From contig NZ_FOOH01000016.1 of NCBI RefSeq assembly GCF_900113135.1, forward strand, positions 1 to 64,000: a DNA stretch of 64,000 nt, written 5' to 3'. Of the stretch, positions 1-9,977 are shown piece after piece. The translations under genes were made by a program, and so were the position numbers. The notes under the pieces were generated by a model that saw nothing but the letters and a program-made list of their open reading frames with translations, made no database searches and was not told where the DNA came from. Within the stretch, counting starts at the first letter, position 1. Each line of letters begins with the position of its first letter. This stretch comes from Salegentibacter agarivorans. Lineage in GTDB: Bacteria; Bacteroidota; Bacteroidia; Flavobacteriales; Flavobacteriaceae.

Positions 1-332
1 TTCCATAACAAATCCTTGTCTCTCGACTTGTTTCTGCTTAGCCTGGAAAGGCGAATAATCAGGCTTCCCCCGTTAAGCAAACATTCCTGTTAGTGAAGCC
101 ATCCGTTTTAACATATATTGCTATTCGGATTTTGGGCATCGGCACTTTTTGCAACCTTACCCCCAATATATGCCAGAATCGGTTCGATTTCTCTATGTTC
201 CACTAACTTGCTAGGTCTTCCTTCACACACCACCGTTGCCAGTGACGCACTTGACTTTACATTGCTCTTCCCTCCGATCAGGTGAGCGGGCTTTCTTTCA
301 AGCCTCGGAATTGTTTGCATGCAGGGCAAACA
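1..332 (-). mobile_element. Possible 5' part of a group II intron (tentative)
   Basis: No convincing protein gene is visible here; the only long frame (108-329, minus) has no recognisable domain. Read on the minus strand, the stretch starts right after the T-run of a terminator hairpin, is richer in G+C than its neighbours, contains a hairpin (AGCCTG/CAGGCT) near its far end and reaches an ATG at the window edge. Class C group II introns characteristically insert just downstream of terminator hairpins and have a short structured RNA of a few hundred bases before the reverse-transcriptase frame. The fit is by layout only; the first bases (GTTTG) are not the canonical GTGYG and the reverse transcriptase would lie outside the window. 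Confidence 0.3.
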
Positions 333-359
333 AAAATGCGCCCGTTAAAGGCGCATTTT
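333..359 (-). terminator. Intrinsic terminator of the phosphate permease gene
   Basis: A perfect 10-bp stem AAAATGCGCC/GGCGCATTTT with a 7-base loop ends in a T-run when read on the minus strand. It lies 22 bases beyond the stop codon of the permease gene. Confidence 0.85.
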
Positions 360-381
360 ATGAGTTTTATTTAATTACTGC

Positions 382-1509
382 TTAAAAAATAGCATTGATA
401 ATTTGATCGCGAATACTTTTGTTTGCCGCTGCAGCAAGTGCTACAGAAACGAATAAACCAATCATCGCGTAAGAGAAATCTTTAAAGATCATCTTACCGG
501 CTTTCTTACGGTGTTTTTTACCTTTTTTAGTTCTTGCCAAACTAATTGCAATTTCCCTCCCACCAATAATTCCAAGGAAAACCCAGGTGGTACTCATTGG
601 TACGGTACTTATAAATAGTTTGTAAATAAGCAGGATTACGTAGGTTAAATCTACTAAGGTGGCTGCACGAATATCAGAAATCCTGGATTTTTCACTCACC
701 ACTTCCTGAATTTTATCTCCCCTTAAGTAAAATAATAGTCCCAGGCCACCAAATATTGTTAAGGCAAAGACTATAAATTGGAAAGTGTCCAGGCTTCGCG
801 GAAGGAATACTGCTATATTAGCTCCATCTTGCATTACCCAAACTCCCCACAGTGTACCACTTACAATCCATTGAACTGCCGTCCAGCTGTGATTAAATTT
901 CCTGCTTTTAAAGTATTTTTTTATAAAATTATAAGAAAGATACCATACTAAAAACGATAGTATAAAAGCCATAATATAGCCTGTCCAACTCTTCCAAACT
1001 ACCGAGGTAATCCCAGAGGTATCGGCACTAAACACACTTAAAATAAGAAAAGTGGTAGAAACCGGCATTTTAAGCCTGGTGAGGATTAATAGCACCAAAG
1101 GTGCTATAATTTGAAAGAAACTGAAAGATTCAGGGTGCGGATAAGGTGAGGTTCCATCGGGTTTCAGCAAACGCTGAAAGGTCACATCTCCATCAAAATA
1201 AAACCAACTGAAACTTACAACTCCCAAAAAGATGGTACCTACGTAGAGCCATAGAATCCACCAACGTTTGGCTTTATTACTTTCAATAAAAGTTCCCAAA
1301 GACTGGATACTATCATTAGCTACCGTTGCATAGGCAGCGAAGAAAAAACCAAGCCACATGGCTGCAGTTTTATTACCGGTAAAAATTCCGGCCATAATAA
1401 TACCAACTATAACAATTGCAAGGAATGCCTTTTCCTGAACCATAAAGTCCAGAATATTCAAATAGGGACGGGACCGGTCACTCCTTTTAAACTTTTTGCC
1501 TTTTGCCAT
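382..1509 (-). CDS. PiT-family inorganic phosphate permease
   Basis: Predicted inner-membrane phosphate carrier of the PiT/PHO4 family. The 375-residue product is strongly hydrophobic and shows the duplicated signature of the family: VANDSIQSLGT at residues 63-73 with MPVSTTF at 148-154 in the first half, and QDGAN followed later by VPMSTTW in the second half. These correspond to the GAND and PVSTT elements of known PiT carriers. The N-terminus is short and basic. It is a single gene with its own terminator downstream. Assignment to PiT is good; phosphate as substrate is inferred from the family. Confidence 0.8.
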   Translation of the reverse strand: MAKGKKFKRSDRSRPYLNILDFMVQEKAFLAIVIVGIIMAGIFTGNKTAAMWLGFFFAAYATVANDSIQSLGTFIESNKAKRWWILWLYVGTIFLGVVSFSWFYFDGDVTFQRLLKPDGTSPYPHPESFSFFQIIAPLVLLILTRLKMPVSTTFLILSVFSADTSGITSVVWKSWTGYIMAFILSFLVWYLSYNFIKKYFKSRKFNHSWTAVQWIVSGTLWGVWVMQDGANIAVFLPRSLDTFQFIVFALTIFGGLGLLFYLRGDKIQEVVSEKSRISDIRAATLVDLTYVILLIYKLFISTVPMSTTWVFLGIIGGREIAISLARTKKGKKHRKKAGKMIFKDFSYAMIGLFVSVALAAAANKSIRDQIINAIF

Positions 1510-1723
1510 TTAAGTAGCTTTTTTAATAGTTTTGATACTTAGATTTTGGTCTTTACCAAAAGACCCCCTTAAAAATTTGGATACAATATTAGTTAGTTCT
1601 ATTGTTAATTTTGAATTTCCAATGTTGTGTTATTGTTAAGGAATTTTACCTTACAAACTCCTATAAGCACTTGAATTGAAGCTACCTACCGGCTATTAAC
1701 TGGCCCAAGATATTATTAATAAC

Positions 1724-1755
1724 AAAAAAAAGCATCAATAAATGATGCTTTTTTT
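1724..1755 (-). terminator. Intrinsic terminator of the TPR/TonB-receptor operon
   Basis: An inverted repeat around AAGCATCA/TGATGCTT flanked by A- and T-runs on both sides, 22 bases past the stop codon of the outer-membrane barrel gene. The symmetry would let it act in both directions. Confidence 0.85.
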
Positions 1756-1776
1756 AATTTAAAGATGGCTTTTCTA

Positions 1777-3501
1777 TTAAAAATCGAATTTATAAGTCGC
1801 TCCTGCCAGTACTTGTAATCCCTGTACCTGGAAATTTGTCCAACGTTGGTAATCATTATTTAAAAGGTTACTTCCTTTAGCAAATATTGAAAGCCTATCG
1901 TTAAACCTATAGCCTAAATGAGCGTTTACATCAAAATAGCTATCCAGGCTAATTGTATTCATAGAAGGCTCTCCTGCTGAAGCAATTCTTTCCTGGTCAA
2001 AACGCTCGCCTACGTAAAATAAATTAGCGCCGGTATACCACTTTTCATTAATTTGATAATCGGCATTTAATGAAGCTTTAAAATCTGGAAGGTTCCAGGC
2101 TTCAACCTGGTTATCTGTGCTGTAATTAAAATATTCAGCATTAATTCCCAATCTAAAATTTCGGTTTACATCTACATTTAATTCCCCGGCAACCGAAAGG
2201 GTTTTTACATCGTCATAAACCACTTCAAAAGAATTTCCGTAGGCATAATTTTCGGTAGTGATATCGTTAGCCCGGGCATTTCGCCTAAACAATGCTTTGT
2301 TAAATTGCGACTCATAACCGGTTTTGAAATTATAAGAAATACTATTGCTTAACTTTCCTTTGGCACCAACATAAGCATTATACTCATTATCTGTAGGTTT
2401 TATTACCAAGCCCGGAAAAACGTAAGGATTCTCCTGTATAAAACTATAATAAGTGTTTTGTTGCAGGCCACCTTCCAAACCGGCGTAAGGGGTGAAATAA
2501 TCGCCACCTAATCTATAGCTAGCGGTTACTTTAGGATAGATATAAAAATTACCATCACTATTTTCTACATCCTGACTATAGAAAAATGCAACACCAAGAT
2601 TTAACGTAAGGTCATCTCTTAAAATTAATAAACTGGGATTTATACCGAAATTCATAAAAGTATAATCATAAGTATCGGTTGCCAGGAATTGTTCTCCCAT
2701 TTGTCCGTTTACAATATCAGTATAAATATTTGTGGTGATTAGCTCATCGGCAATATTCAGTTCAAAAGTACCGCGGGCATCAAAATGATTTTCTGAAGAA
2801 GAATAGGAATCTCCGGTATGCCTAAAAGTACCACGGGCATTATCGAAAAAAGAATCGTAAAGCTCAATTTCGGCTCCTGCATAAGCTGAAAAATAATTCT
2901 GTGCAGGATCTATTGAATTTATTTCTTCGTTGCTAAAATTAGCATCTTGCGGTAAACCATACCAGTTAAATAACTGGTGCTGCGCTCCTACTTCGGTTTT
3001 CCAACCTAAATTCCTCGTTTTTGAGTTATAACTTAGGTTAAGCTCGGTATCATAAAATTTATCGTCTAGCGCAATCCCGTCAATTCCACCCTGGGACGAA
3101 TTATGGTCTAAATAAACCCCAAAATTATCGGTGCGGTTCACTTCCAGGTTACTGTAAAATTCAGCTAAAAGGTTGCCATAATTTCCAAATCCAAGACTTG
3201 CATAATTATCGTAAACCTTTACCGGGCGTTCTCTTTCTACTGTGGTAGCACGCCCTTTTGCGGGTGTAAAAGTAGAAGCTACAGGCACTGAAAATATACT
3301 GTACTGCACCGGTCTTTTTTCTGTACGTACAGAATCTGACTCTTTGGGAGTTTGCTTTATTTTATTTGCATCTTTAACTGTTGGGGTATATGGTTTTACT
3401 ACGGTTACAGTTTCGCTGTCTATAGGATCCTGAGCAAAAAGAAGCCCACTCATTAAAAACAGACTTAAAAACAGGTTTCTTTTTATTGAAAACATTTGCA
3501 T
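1777..3501 (-). CDS. TonB-dependent-receptor-like outer-membrane barrel
   Basis: The 574-residue product has a signal peptide ending at FAQ (about residue 24), a proline-rich periplasmic stretch and then a long series of amphipathic strands rich in Y, N and G, closing with a terminal phenylalanine as outer-membrane barrels do. It resembles the receptor-like barrels annotated as TonB-dependent receptor in flavobacteria but is shorter than full receptors and shows no clear plug domain. It lies 34 bases downstream of the large TPR gene on the same strand, so the two are probably co-transcribed and work together at the outer membrane. No substrate can be assigned. Confidence 0.75.
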   Translation of the reverse strand: MQMFSIKRNLFLSLFLMSGLLFAQDPIDSETVTVVKPYTPTVKDANKIKQTPKESDSVRTEKRPVQYSIFSVPVASTFTPAKGRATTVERERPVKVYDNYASLGFGNYGNLLAEFYSNLEVNRTDNFGVYLDHNSSQGGIDGIALDDKFYDTELNLSYNSKTRNLGWKTEVGAQHQLFNWYGLPQDANFSNEEINSIDPAQNYFSAYAGAEIELYDSFFDNARGTFRHTGDSYSSSENHFDARGTFELNIADELITTNIYTDIVNGQMGEQFLATDTYDYTFMNFGINPSLLILRDDLTLNLGVAFFYSQDVENSDGNFYIYPKVTASYRLGGDYFTPYAGLEGGLQQNTYYSFIQENPYVFPGLVIKPTDNEYNAYVGAKGKLSNSISYNFKTGYESQFNKALFRRNARANDITTENYAYGNSFEVVYDDVKTLSVAGELNVDVNRNFRLGINAEYFNYSTDNQVEAWNLPDFKASLNADYQINEKWYTGANLFYVGERFDQERIASAGEPSMNTISLDSYFDVNAHLGYRFNDRLSIFAKGSNLLNNDYQRWTNFQVQGLQVLAGATYKFDF

Positions 3502-3535
3502 ATAGAAATTCTTAAATGTTAGATTGAAAGTTGAA

Positions 3536-6500
3536 TTAGTTGTTCGCTTCTACCGAAGAATTGGTTTTTGCTTCTTCTGTCTTTATTCTGGACAATTCCT
3601 GCTTAGCTTCCTGAACAATTTCAGGATAATTAGAGAAATTATTGATTACGTTTTCCAGAATATAAGTAGCCTGGTAAGCATCATCCAGCTCGTAGAAGTT
3701 ATCGGCCATTAAAACCAAGCCTTTAGCGCCCCAGCGTTTATAGCCAGAGAAGTCTTTTGCCAGGATTTGCACCGCTGCGTTAGAAGCTTCGTAATTTCCA
3801 CTTTCATTTTTAAAGTAAGCATCGTAATATAAAGCTTCAGCAGCTAATTCTCCTTTAGCAGTTTTTTGAACTTCTGAATAAGCATTTTTTGCTTTACTCA
3901 TATTTCCGGAAGCAAAAGCAGCACGTGCCACTATTACACGCGCATCGTTTCTCGCCTCAGAATCTGACTCTGAATTAGCCAACACCTTATCGGCATAAGT
4001 TGCAGCTTTTTCTGGCTGGTCTAATTCAAGATAAGATTTCATAAGGTTAGATTGTGCAAAAATCACATTTTGTTCAGAACTCGCTTCCTTCTCTAATCTT
4101 TCTAAATAACTTACCGCTTCCCGGTAATTTTTATTTTCAAGTAAGATTTCAGATAGCCTTGAAAGCGCATCTTCAGTGAATTCATTTTTAGGCTTATTGG
4201 CTACAGAACGGTAATTGGCAGCCGCTTTCTGCTTGTTTCCATTTCTAAAATACATTTGTCCTAAATAGAAATTCGCGTTTATAGAATGAATTCCATTTGG
4301 GAAACGTTGCAGGTAATTTTCAAAGCCACTAATCGCCCTGTCATATTCATTCTTGAAATATTGATTTTCTGCAGACTCGTAAGTAGTATTATCCAAATCG
4401 GCATCAGTCACTTCAACAAAATCTATATTTTGTACCCAGCTGGCATACTCATCGGTTCGGCCAAGATCTACGTAAACCATTCTTGCTGTAGAAACGGCTT
4501 GCATAGCTTCAGGTGTATTAGGATAATCGTTTACCACCTTTTTTAATCTTTCTAAAGCACGGTTGCCGTTATCGGCATTATAATGAATAAGCGCCTGTCT
4601 AAGCATTGCTTTGGGTACAAATGCACTTTGAGGCACTTCTCTAATTAGCCTGTCGTAAGCAGATAAGGCTTCAGAAATATTATTTGCAGCAACATAAGTA
4701 TTTCCCAATTCGTACATTGCATCGTCTCTAAAAGAAGAACGAGAATATTGATTTATAAAGCTTTTTAGGTCAGAAATTTTGGTGTCTCTTCTATCAATAA
4801 ACCCATAGCTCATTGCTTTTTGAAACGCAGCATAATCATTATCGCCGCTTAGCGAAAGTGCTTCATCATAGGCTTCAATGGCCGGCCAATATTGGCTGCT
4901 TACAAAATATGTGTCACCCAAACGCAATAAAGCATCATTTCTACGGGCAACATCGCTAGATCCATTCGCTGAATAACGCTTAAAGAATTCAATTGCTCTC
5001 GAATATTCATTTTTTTTGAAATATGCATAACCAAGATTATAATCCAGGTTTTCCAGTTCATCGGTGCCTTGTGCAGCATTCATTCCGGAAAACTCCCGAT
5101 AACCTATTATCGCATCATCAATTCGGTTGATGTTATATTCACTTTCGGCTTTCCAGAAAGTAGCTTTAGCCGTAATTTTTTGATCTCTGGGTTCAGAAAG
5201 CGCTTTTTCAAAATTATTAATCGCTCTTTCATAATCACCTTCTTCATATAACTGAAGTCCGTAATAGTAAGCTACTTTTTGATAGGCTTGTTTATCGCTA
5301 AAGTTGCGATTGTTTTCCAGCAAGCGCATCGCTTCTTCAAAATTTCCTGAAGTAAGGAAAGAATCTATAAGTAAACTTTCCATGGCTTCCCGGTTTTCAG
5401 ATTCCGGGTATTTTTCAATATAATTGATTAAAACCTGCGACGGACTTTCATAACTATTCCCAATCTCATAACTGAGTTTTGCATAATTCATATACGCATC
5501 CTCCTGGATTTGAGAATTGAAATCCATTTCACTGGCATTTTTAAATGCGTTTAAAGCCTGCTGTTTTTGGTTAGATTCTAAATAAGATTGCGCTAAATGA
5601 TAATAGGCGTTTTGGGCAATCTCATTTTTTCCATCAATAATTTTATTGAATTCAGAGATTGCTTTTTCGTAATCTCCCTGCTTGTAATAAGCATAACCCA
5701 ACTGGTAATAATCGGTATTATTCCATTTTCCGCGTTCACCATCATATTCTTTTAAATAAGGCAGCGCCTCTTCATACTGCTCTAAGTTGAAATAACTTTC
5801 ACCAATAATCTTATTTAATTGCGAACGTTCTATACGATTAGAACTTTGTAATTGTTCTTTAGCCAGTTTTATAGCTTCCTCGAAATTACCCAGTTTAAAG
5901 TTCATATCGGCCTGGAAATAAGAAAGGTCTTCACTGTACCTATCGTTACTACGTACCGCTTCAAAATTTTGATTGGCTTCCTCATAATCATCACCCTCGT
6001 AGGCCATATAACCAATGTAATATTTTGCCTGCGAACCAAACTCCTGCGAATCCCGAACCCTTTCTAAATATGTGCGGGCCTGGTCGTATTGTTTAGCTCT
6101 AAAATAGGCGTAGCCATTATTAAAATAATAGCGTTCCCTTTCTGCCCTGCTCATACTTTTTTCATCAACTTTATCATACCACTTGCGGGCTAGGGAATAT
6201 TTTCCGGTTTGAAAATAATAATCGGCTACATCCAAATAAGCCGAATTAGTTTTTGTGCTGGTGGGATAACGACTTACAAAGCGCTCCATTAACCGGTCTG
6301 CACCGGGCTGGTTTAACCTTACGGCCGCATTGGCAATATAGTAAGCACAATCTCCTTCAATTTTCTCGTCATCGGTTTGCTCTTTTACTTCATCAAACAA
6401 GTTTTGGGCAGCCAAAAATTGCTGATTATTATAAAGTTCAAGAGCTTTGTTAAATTCAGCGAGATCGTGGGTATAGTTAGCCGATCGCTGAGAAATTCCT

Positions 6501-6553
6501 TTAAAAGAGAAGAAAATTAAAACAACAAACAGTAAAATTTTGTTAGGTGTCAT
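3536..6553 (-). CDS. Large secreted tetratricopeptide-repeat protein
   Basis: The 1005-residue product begins with a signal peptide (cut near GISQ, residue 21) and consists almost entirely of helical TPR-type repeats (A/G-x-x-Y-y-x-x-x-x-Y-x-x-A patterns every 34 or so residues). Phrases such as YYLGYAYYKQGDYEKAI recur through its length. Such proteins act as periplasmic or outer-membrane scaffolds. It is the first gene of a two-gene operon with the downstream barrel protein, a pairing that suggests joint action in the envelope. The partner and pathway are unknown. Confidence 0.85.
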   Translation of the reverse strand: MTPNKILLFVVLIFFSFKGISQRSANYTHDLAEFNKALELYNNQQFLAAQNLFDEVKEQTDDEKIEGDCAYYIANAAVRLNQPGADRLMERFVSRYPTSTKTNSAYLDVADYYFQTGKYSLARKWYDKVDEKSMSRAERERYYFNNGYAYFRAKQYDQARTYLERVRDSQEFGSQAKYYIGYMAYEGDDYEEANQNFEAVRSNDRYSEDLSYFQADMNFKLGNFEEAIKLAKEQLQSSNRIERSQLNKIIGESYFNLEQYEEALPYLKEYDGERGKWNNTDYYQLGYAYYKQGDYEKAISEFNKIIDGKNEIAQNAYYHLAQSYLESNQKQQALNAFKNASEMDFNSQIQEDAYMNYAKLSYEIGNSYESPSQVLINYIEKYPESENREAMESLLIDSFLTSGNFEEAMRLLENNRNFSDKQAYQKVAYYYGLQLYEEGDYERAINNFEKALSEPRDQKITAKATFWKAESEYNINRIDDAIIGYREFSGMNAAQGTDELENLDYNLGYAYFKKNEYSRAIEFFKRYSANGSSDVARRNDALLRLGDTYFVSSQYWPAIEAYDEALSLSGDNDYAAFQKAMSYGFIDRRDTKISDLKSFINQYSRSSFRDDAMYELGNTYVAANNISEALSAYDRLIREVPQSAFVPKAMLRQALIHYNADNGNRALERLKKVVNDYPNTPEAMQAVSTARMVYVDLGRTDEYASWVQNIDFVEVTDADLDNTTYESAENQYFKNEYDRAISGFENYLQRFPNGIHSINANFYLGQMYFRNGNKQKAAANYRSVANKPKNEFTEDALSRLSEILLENKNYREAVSYLERLEKEASSEQNVIFAQSNLMKSYLELDQPEKAATYADKVLANSESDSEARNDARVIVARAAFASGNMSKAKNAYSEVQKTAKGELAAEALYYDAYFKNESGNYEASNAAVQILAKDFSGYKRWGAKGLVLMADNFYELDDAYQATYILENVINNFSNYPEIVQEAKQELSRIKTEEAKTNSSVEANN

Positions 6554-6714
6554 TTATTGATTTTTAAGTTGAGTATTCAAAGATAATTTAAACCTTGCTT
6601 TATTAACGCCGATATAAAGTGATAATTATGTTAATGTAAAAAAAAGTAAACCCGCGCCTTTTGAAAAATGTATATTTACCGATATTTTTACACTGAAGAA
6701 AAGCCTAAAACTTT

Positions 6715-7398
6715 ATGTCTAATACCGTCCTGGAATTAAATAACGCTGCTATTTATCAGCGTGAAAGCCTTATTTTATCTGAAGTAGATGTACACATAAA
6801 CAAAGGCGATTTTGTTTATCTTATTGGTAAAACCGGAACCGGAAAAAGTAGTTTTATGAAAACACTTTACGGCGATTTACCACTTACCGAAGGTGAGGGA
6901 ACTATTGTAGACTTTAATTTGCGTACACTTAAGGAAAAAGATATTCCTTTTTTAAGACGAAAACTTGGTGTGGTTTTCCAGGATTTTAAATTGTTAACCG
7001 ATAGAAATATAAAAGACAATTTACTTTTTGTACTAAAAGCAACCGGCTGGAAAGACCAAAAAGCAATGGATCTTAAAATTGACGAGGTTTTAGATAAAGT
7101 AGGAATGAAATCTAAAGGATTTAAATTTCCTTATCAACTCTCTGGCGGAGAGCAGCAACGGGTAGCTATTGCACGTGCTCTTTTAAACGACCCTGAACTT
7201 ATTCTTGCCGATGAACCTACCGGAAACCTGGACCCGCAAACTTCAGTAGAAGTTATGGAAGTACTTCAGGAAATTAGCAAAAATGGGAACACCATTCTTA
7301 TGGCCACGCACGATTATGCTTTACTGCTTAAATATCCTTCAAAAACTTTAAAATGCGATGGGCAGCGTGTTTTTGAAGTTGTTCAAAAATCGGTTTAA
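6715..7398 (+). CDS. ftsE: FtsE-type cell-division ABC ATPase
   Basis: The 227-residue protein is a stand-alone ABC ATPase with Walker [10 protein letters not shown] at residues 38-46, signature LSGGEQQR near residue 142, Walker B LILADEP near 162 and switch histidine in MATHDY. It has the FtsE hallmarks of a short domain and a [10 protein letters not shown]-loop. FtsE works with the membrane protein FtsX to drive peptidoglycan hydrolysis at the division site; in Bacteroidota ftsX is often not adjacent, and it is not here. Assignment rests on overall resemblance; LolD/MacB-type ATPases are the alternative. Confidence 0.8.
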   Translation: MSNTVLELNNAAIYQRESLILSEVDVHINKGDFVYLIGKTGTGKSSFMKTLYGDLPLTEGEGTIVDFNLRTLKEKDIPFLRRKLGVVFQDFKLLTDRNIKDNLLFVLKATGWKDQKAMDLKIDEVLDKVGMKSKGFKFPYQLSGGEQQRVAIARALLNDPELILADEPTGNLDPQTSVEVMEVLQEISKNGNTILMATHDYALLLKYPSKTLKCDGQRVFEVVQKSV

Positions 7399-7655
7399 GG
7401 CTGAACTTCATCAGCTTTTACCCTGTGCGGTTTTTTATTGATAAAAAGGTAATAGAAATTTACACAAACAATTACCGCGTTGGTAATAATTACCGGCCAG
7501 GAATCTATTAAAACTCCGTAGACAATAAAAAAGACACAACCCAGGCTATTTACAATTCTAAGCTTTATGATATTCTTCATAAAGAAAGAAATCGCTACAA
7601 AAAAGGAGGCTAGATAACCTATCCATTCAGTAAGACTAATTCCCAGGAATTCCAT
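7395..7655 (-). CDS. Small YgjV-like inner-membrane protein
   Basis: An 86-residue protein with three hydrophobic segments (about residues 10-25, 36-52 and 54-72) and a basic C-terminus, resembling the YgjV/PQ-loop-like family of small bacterial inner-membrane proteins. It is convergent with ftsE, and the two 3' ends overlap by four bases. The function of the family is not established. A long palindromic repeat lies immediately upstream. Confidence 0.6.
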   Translation of the reverse strand: MEFLGISLTEWIGYLASFFVAISFFMKNIIKLRIVNSLGCVFFIVYGVLIDSWPVIITNAVIVCVNFYYLFINKKPHRVKADEVQP

Positions 7656-7665
7656 ATAAAAAAGA

Positions 7666-7781
7666 AGAGTTTGTTTGAAAATTCTCTTTTAACGTCAACC
7701 TGAACTCGTTTCAGGTTCTAAGTTATTAGATGCTGAAACAAGTTCAGCATGACGCCTTTTGAAAATTAGCAAACAAACTCT
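7666..7781. repeat. 116-bp imperfect palindrome (REP/MITE-like)
   Basis: Outer arms AGAGTTTGTTTG (7666-7677) and CAAACAAACTCT (7770-7781) are perfect complements. Nested inside are two inverted copies of a unit reading CGTCA-nn-CTGAAC-nn-GTTTCAG-nn-TCTAA (7692-7719 and 7727-7754). A further copy of the unit is at 41,965. It lies downstream of typA and upstream of the small membrane-protein gene and may also end typA transcription. Confidence 0.75.
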
Positions 7782-7795
7782 TTAAAGTTGAGTGA

Positions 7796-9595
7796 TTAAA
7801 CTATTTTATTTCTCTTACGCTCGTTTTCGGTAAGATAAATTTTACGCAACCTTAAGTGACTTGGAGTAACCTCAACATACTCATCTTTCTGAATATATTC
7901 TAAGGCTTCTTCCAAAGAGAACTTAAGTGCAGGTACAATCTTCGCTTTATCATCGGCACCAGAAGAACGGACGTTAGAAAGCTTTTTGGTTTTGGTAATA
8001 TTTACCGCCATATCATCCTGACGGGAATTTTCACCAATTACCTGACCTTCATAAATTTCTTCTCCCGGATCTACGAAAAACTTCCCTCTATCCTGTAATT
8101 TATCAATAGAATAAGGAATTGCTTTTCCGCGTTCCATAGAAATTAAAGAACCGTTTTGACGCTGTGGAATTCCACCTTTTAACGGCTGATATTCTTTAAA
8201 ACGGTGAGCCATAATTGCTTCACCTGCAGTAGCAGTAAGCAACTGGTTACGCAAACCTATAATTCCTCTGGAAGGAATCATAAACTGAATAATCATACGT
8301 TCGCCACGGGTTTCCATGCTTAGCATTTCTCCTTTTCGCATCGTTACCATTTCTACCGCTTTTCCTGAAACTTCTTCAGGTAAATCTATAGTTAGTTCTT
8401 CAACCGGTTCACATTTTTCACCATCAATTTCCTTGATAATCACCTGTGGCTGTCCAATTTGAAGCTCGTAACCTTCTCTTCTCATTGTTTCAATAAGTAC
8501 AGAAAGGTGCATTACCCCACGGCCATAAACCAAAAATTTATCGGCACTATCGGTTTCCTTTACCCTAAGCGCAAGGTTTTTCTCTAATTCTTTGGTAAGT
8601 CTTTCCTTAATATGCCTTGAAGTCACAAACTTTCCATCTTTTCCGAAGAAAGGAGAATCGTTAATAGTGAAAAGCATACTCATTGTAGGCTCATCTATAG
8701 CGATGGTCTTAAGCCCTTCAGGGTTTTCAATATCAGCAATAGTATCACCAATTTCAAAACCTTCAAGACCAACAATAGCACAAATATCACCTGGTTGAAC
8801 TTCGTCTACTTTTTTACGGCCTAAACCTTCAAAAATAAAAAGTTCTTTTATTCTTGTCTTTTTTATACTTCCGTCACGCTTCACTAATGAAACCTGCATT
8901 CCCTCTTTTAAATGCCCACGTTGTAATCTACCTATAGCGATTCTTCCTGTAAAAGAAGAAAAGTCTAAAGAAGTAATAAGCATTTGAGGAGAACCTTCCT
9001 GTACTTTAGGTGATGGAATGTGTTCCAGTACCATATCAAGAAGCGGTTCAATATTATCTGTTTTTACATCTGGATCGTCGCTCATCCAGTTGTTAAGCGC
9101 TGAACCGTAAACGGTTGGGAAATCAAGCTGCCATTCTTCAGCACCTAATTCAAACATAAGGTCAAAAACCTTTTCGTGTACCTCATCTGGAGTACAGTTT
9201 GGTTTATCTACCTTATTCACTACAACGCAAGGTTTTAAACCAAGGTCTATAGCTTTTTGCAACACAAAACGGGTTTGCGGCATTGGACCTTCAAAGGCAT
9301 CTACCAATAATAGAACCCCATCGGCCATATTTAATACTCGCTCTACCTCTCCACCAAAATCGGCGTGACCAGGAGTATCAATAATATTGATTTTGGTGTC
9401 TTTATAGACTACCGATACGTTTTTAGAAGTAATAGTAATACCACGTTCTCGTTCCTGATCGTTGTTATCCAGGATAAGATCTCCGGTGTTCTGGTTGTCC
9501 CTGAACAAACGGCAGTGATACATAATCTTGTCTACCAGGGTAGTTTTACCGTGGTCTACGTGCGCGATAATCGCGATGTTTTTAATAGCTGTCAT
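7796..9595 (-). CDS. typA: Ribosome-associated translational GTPase TypA/BipA
   Basis: The 599-residue protein matches TypA/BipA in length and order of domains. GTPase motifs are visible: AHVDHGKTT (residues 11-19), ERGITI, DTPGHADFGGEV, NKVDKP, then elongation-factor-like domains and a basic C-terminus. TypA binds ribosomes and aids 50S assembly and stress adaptation. The start at ATG 9595 fits the family's N-terminus. It is a single gene. Confidence 0.97.
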   Translation of the reverse strand: MTAIKNIAIIAHVDHGKTTLVDKIMYHCRLFRDNQNTGDLILDNNDQERERGITITSKNVSVVYKDTKINIIDTPGHADFGGEVERVLNMADGVLLLVDAFEGPMPQTRFVLQKAIDLGLKPCVVVNKVDKPNCTPDEVHEKVFDLMFELGAEEWQLDFPTVYGSALNNWMSDDPDVKTDNIEPLLDMVLEHIPSPKVQEGSPQMLITSLDFSSFTGRIAIGRLQRGHLKEGMQVSLVKRDGSIKKTRIKELFIFEGLGRKKVDEVQPGDICAIVGLEGFEIGDTIADIENPEGLKTIAIDEPTMSMLFTINDSPFFGKDGKFVTSRHIKERLTKELEKNLALRVKETDSADKFLVYGRGVMHLSVLIETMRREGYELQIGQPQVIIKEIDGEKCEPVEELTIDLPEEVSGKAVEMVTMRKGEMLSMETRGERMIIQFMIPSRGIIGLRNQLLTATAGEAIMAHRFKEYQPLKGGIPQRQNGSLISMERGKAIPYSIDKLQDRGKFFVDPGEEIYEGQVIGENSRQDDMAVNITKTKKLSNVRSSGADDKAKIVPALKFSLEEALEYIQKDEYVEVTPSHLRLRKIYLTENERKRNKIV

Positions 9596-9738
9596 ATAAG
9601 CGCCTCATTTTTAAGGCTGCAAATGTACGGCTAATTTTAAAGATACAAGTATCTAAGGCGACTAATTCAAAATAAAAAACATAGAAGCAAATTAACTGAT
9701 ATTCAAAAGGTTAATTTTGAAAATGCAATTTAATAAAA

Positions 9739-9936
9739 TCAGGAAGTAGATTTTAGCTTTTTATAAACGAAAAAACCAAAATAAATAGCCGCAATTGTTC
9801 CGAAACCAACACCTAACAAAGGCTCTTCGGGTCTTTGATAGATAAAGAAAATGGTAGCAGCCGTCATTATTAGTGCGTTGATAAGTAAACGCTTAGGGGT
9901 ATAATAATTACTGAACTGTTCTTTTAATCCTTGCAT
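9739..9936 (-). CDS. Small two-helix membrane protein, unknown
   Basis: A 65-residue protein with two hydrophobic segments (about 18-32 and 40-56) linked by RPEEP and closed by basic residues. No family recognised. The coding frame is plausible from length, composition and its place 41 bases downstream of the DinB-like gene on the same strand. Confidence 0.55.
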   Translation of the reverse strand: MQGLKEQFSNYYTPKRLLINALIMTAATIFFIYQRPEEPLLGVGFGTIAAIYFGFFVYKKLKSTS

Positions 9937-9977
9937 AGCTAAATTTTTTGCAAAGCTAAGAATTTAAAATTGATCTT

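Noticed and set aside
108-329. A 73-codon minus-strand frame at the left edge
   Set aside because: No domain or signal; better explained as structured non-coding DNA of a possible intron or other insertion.
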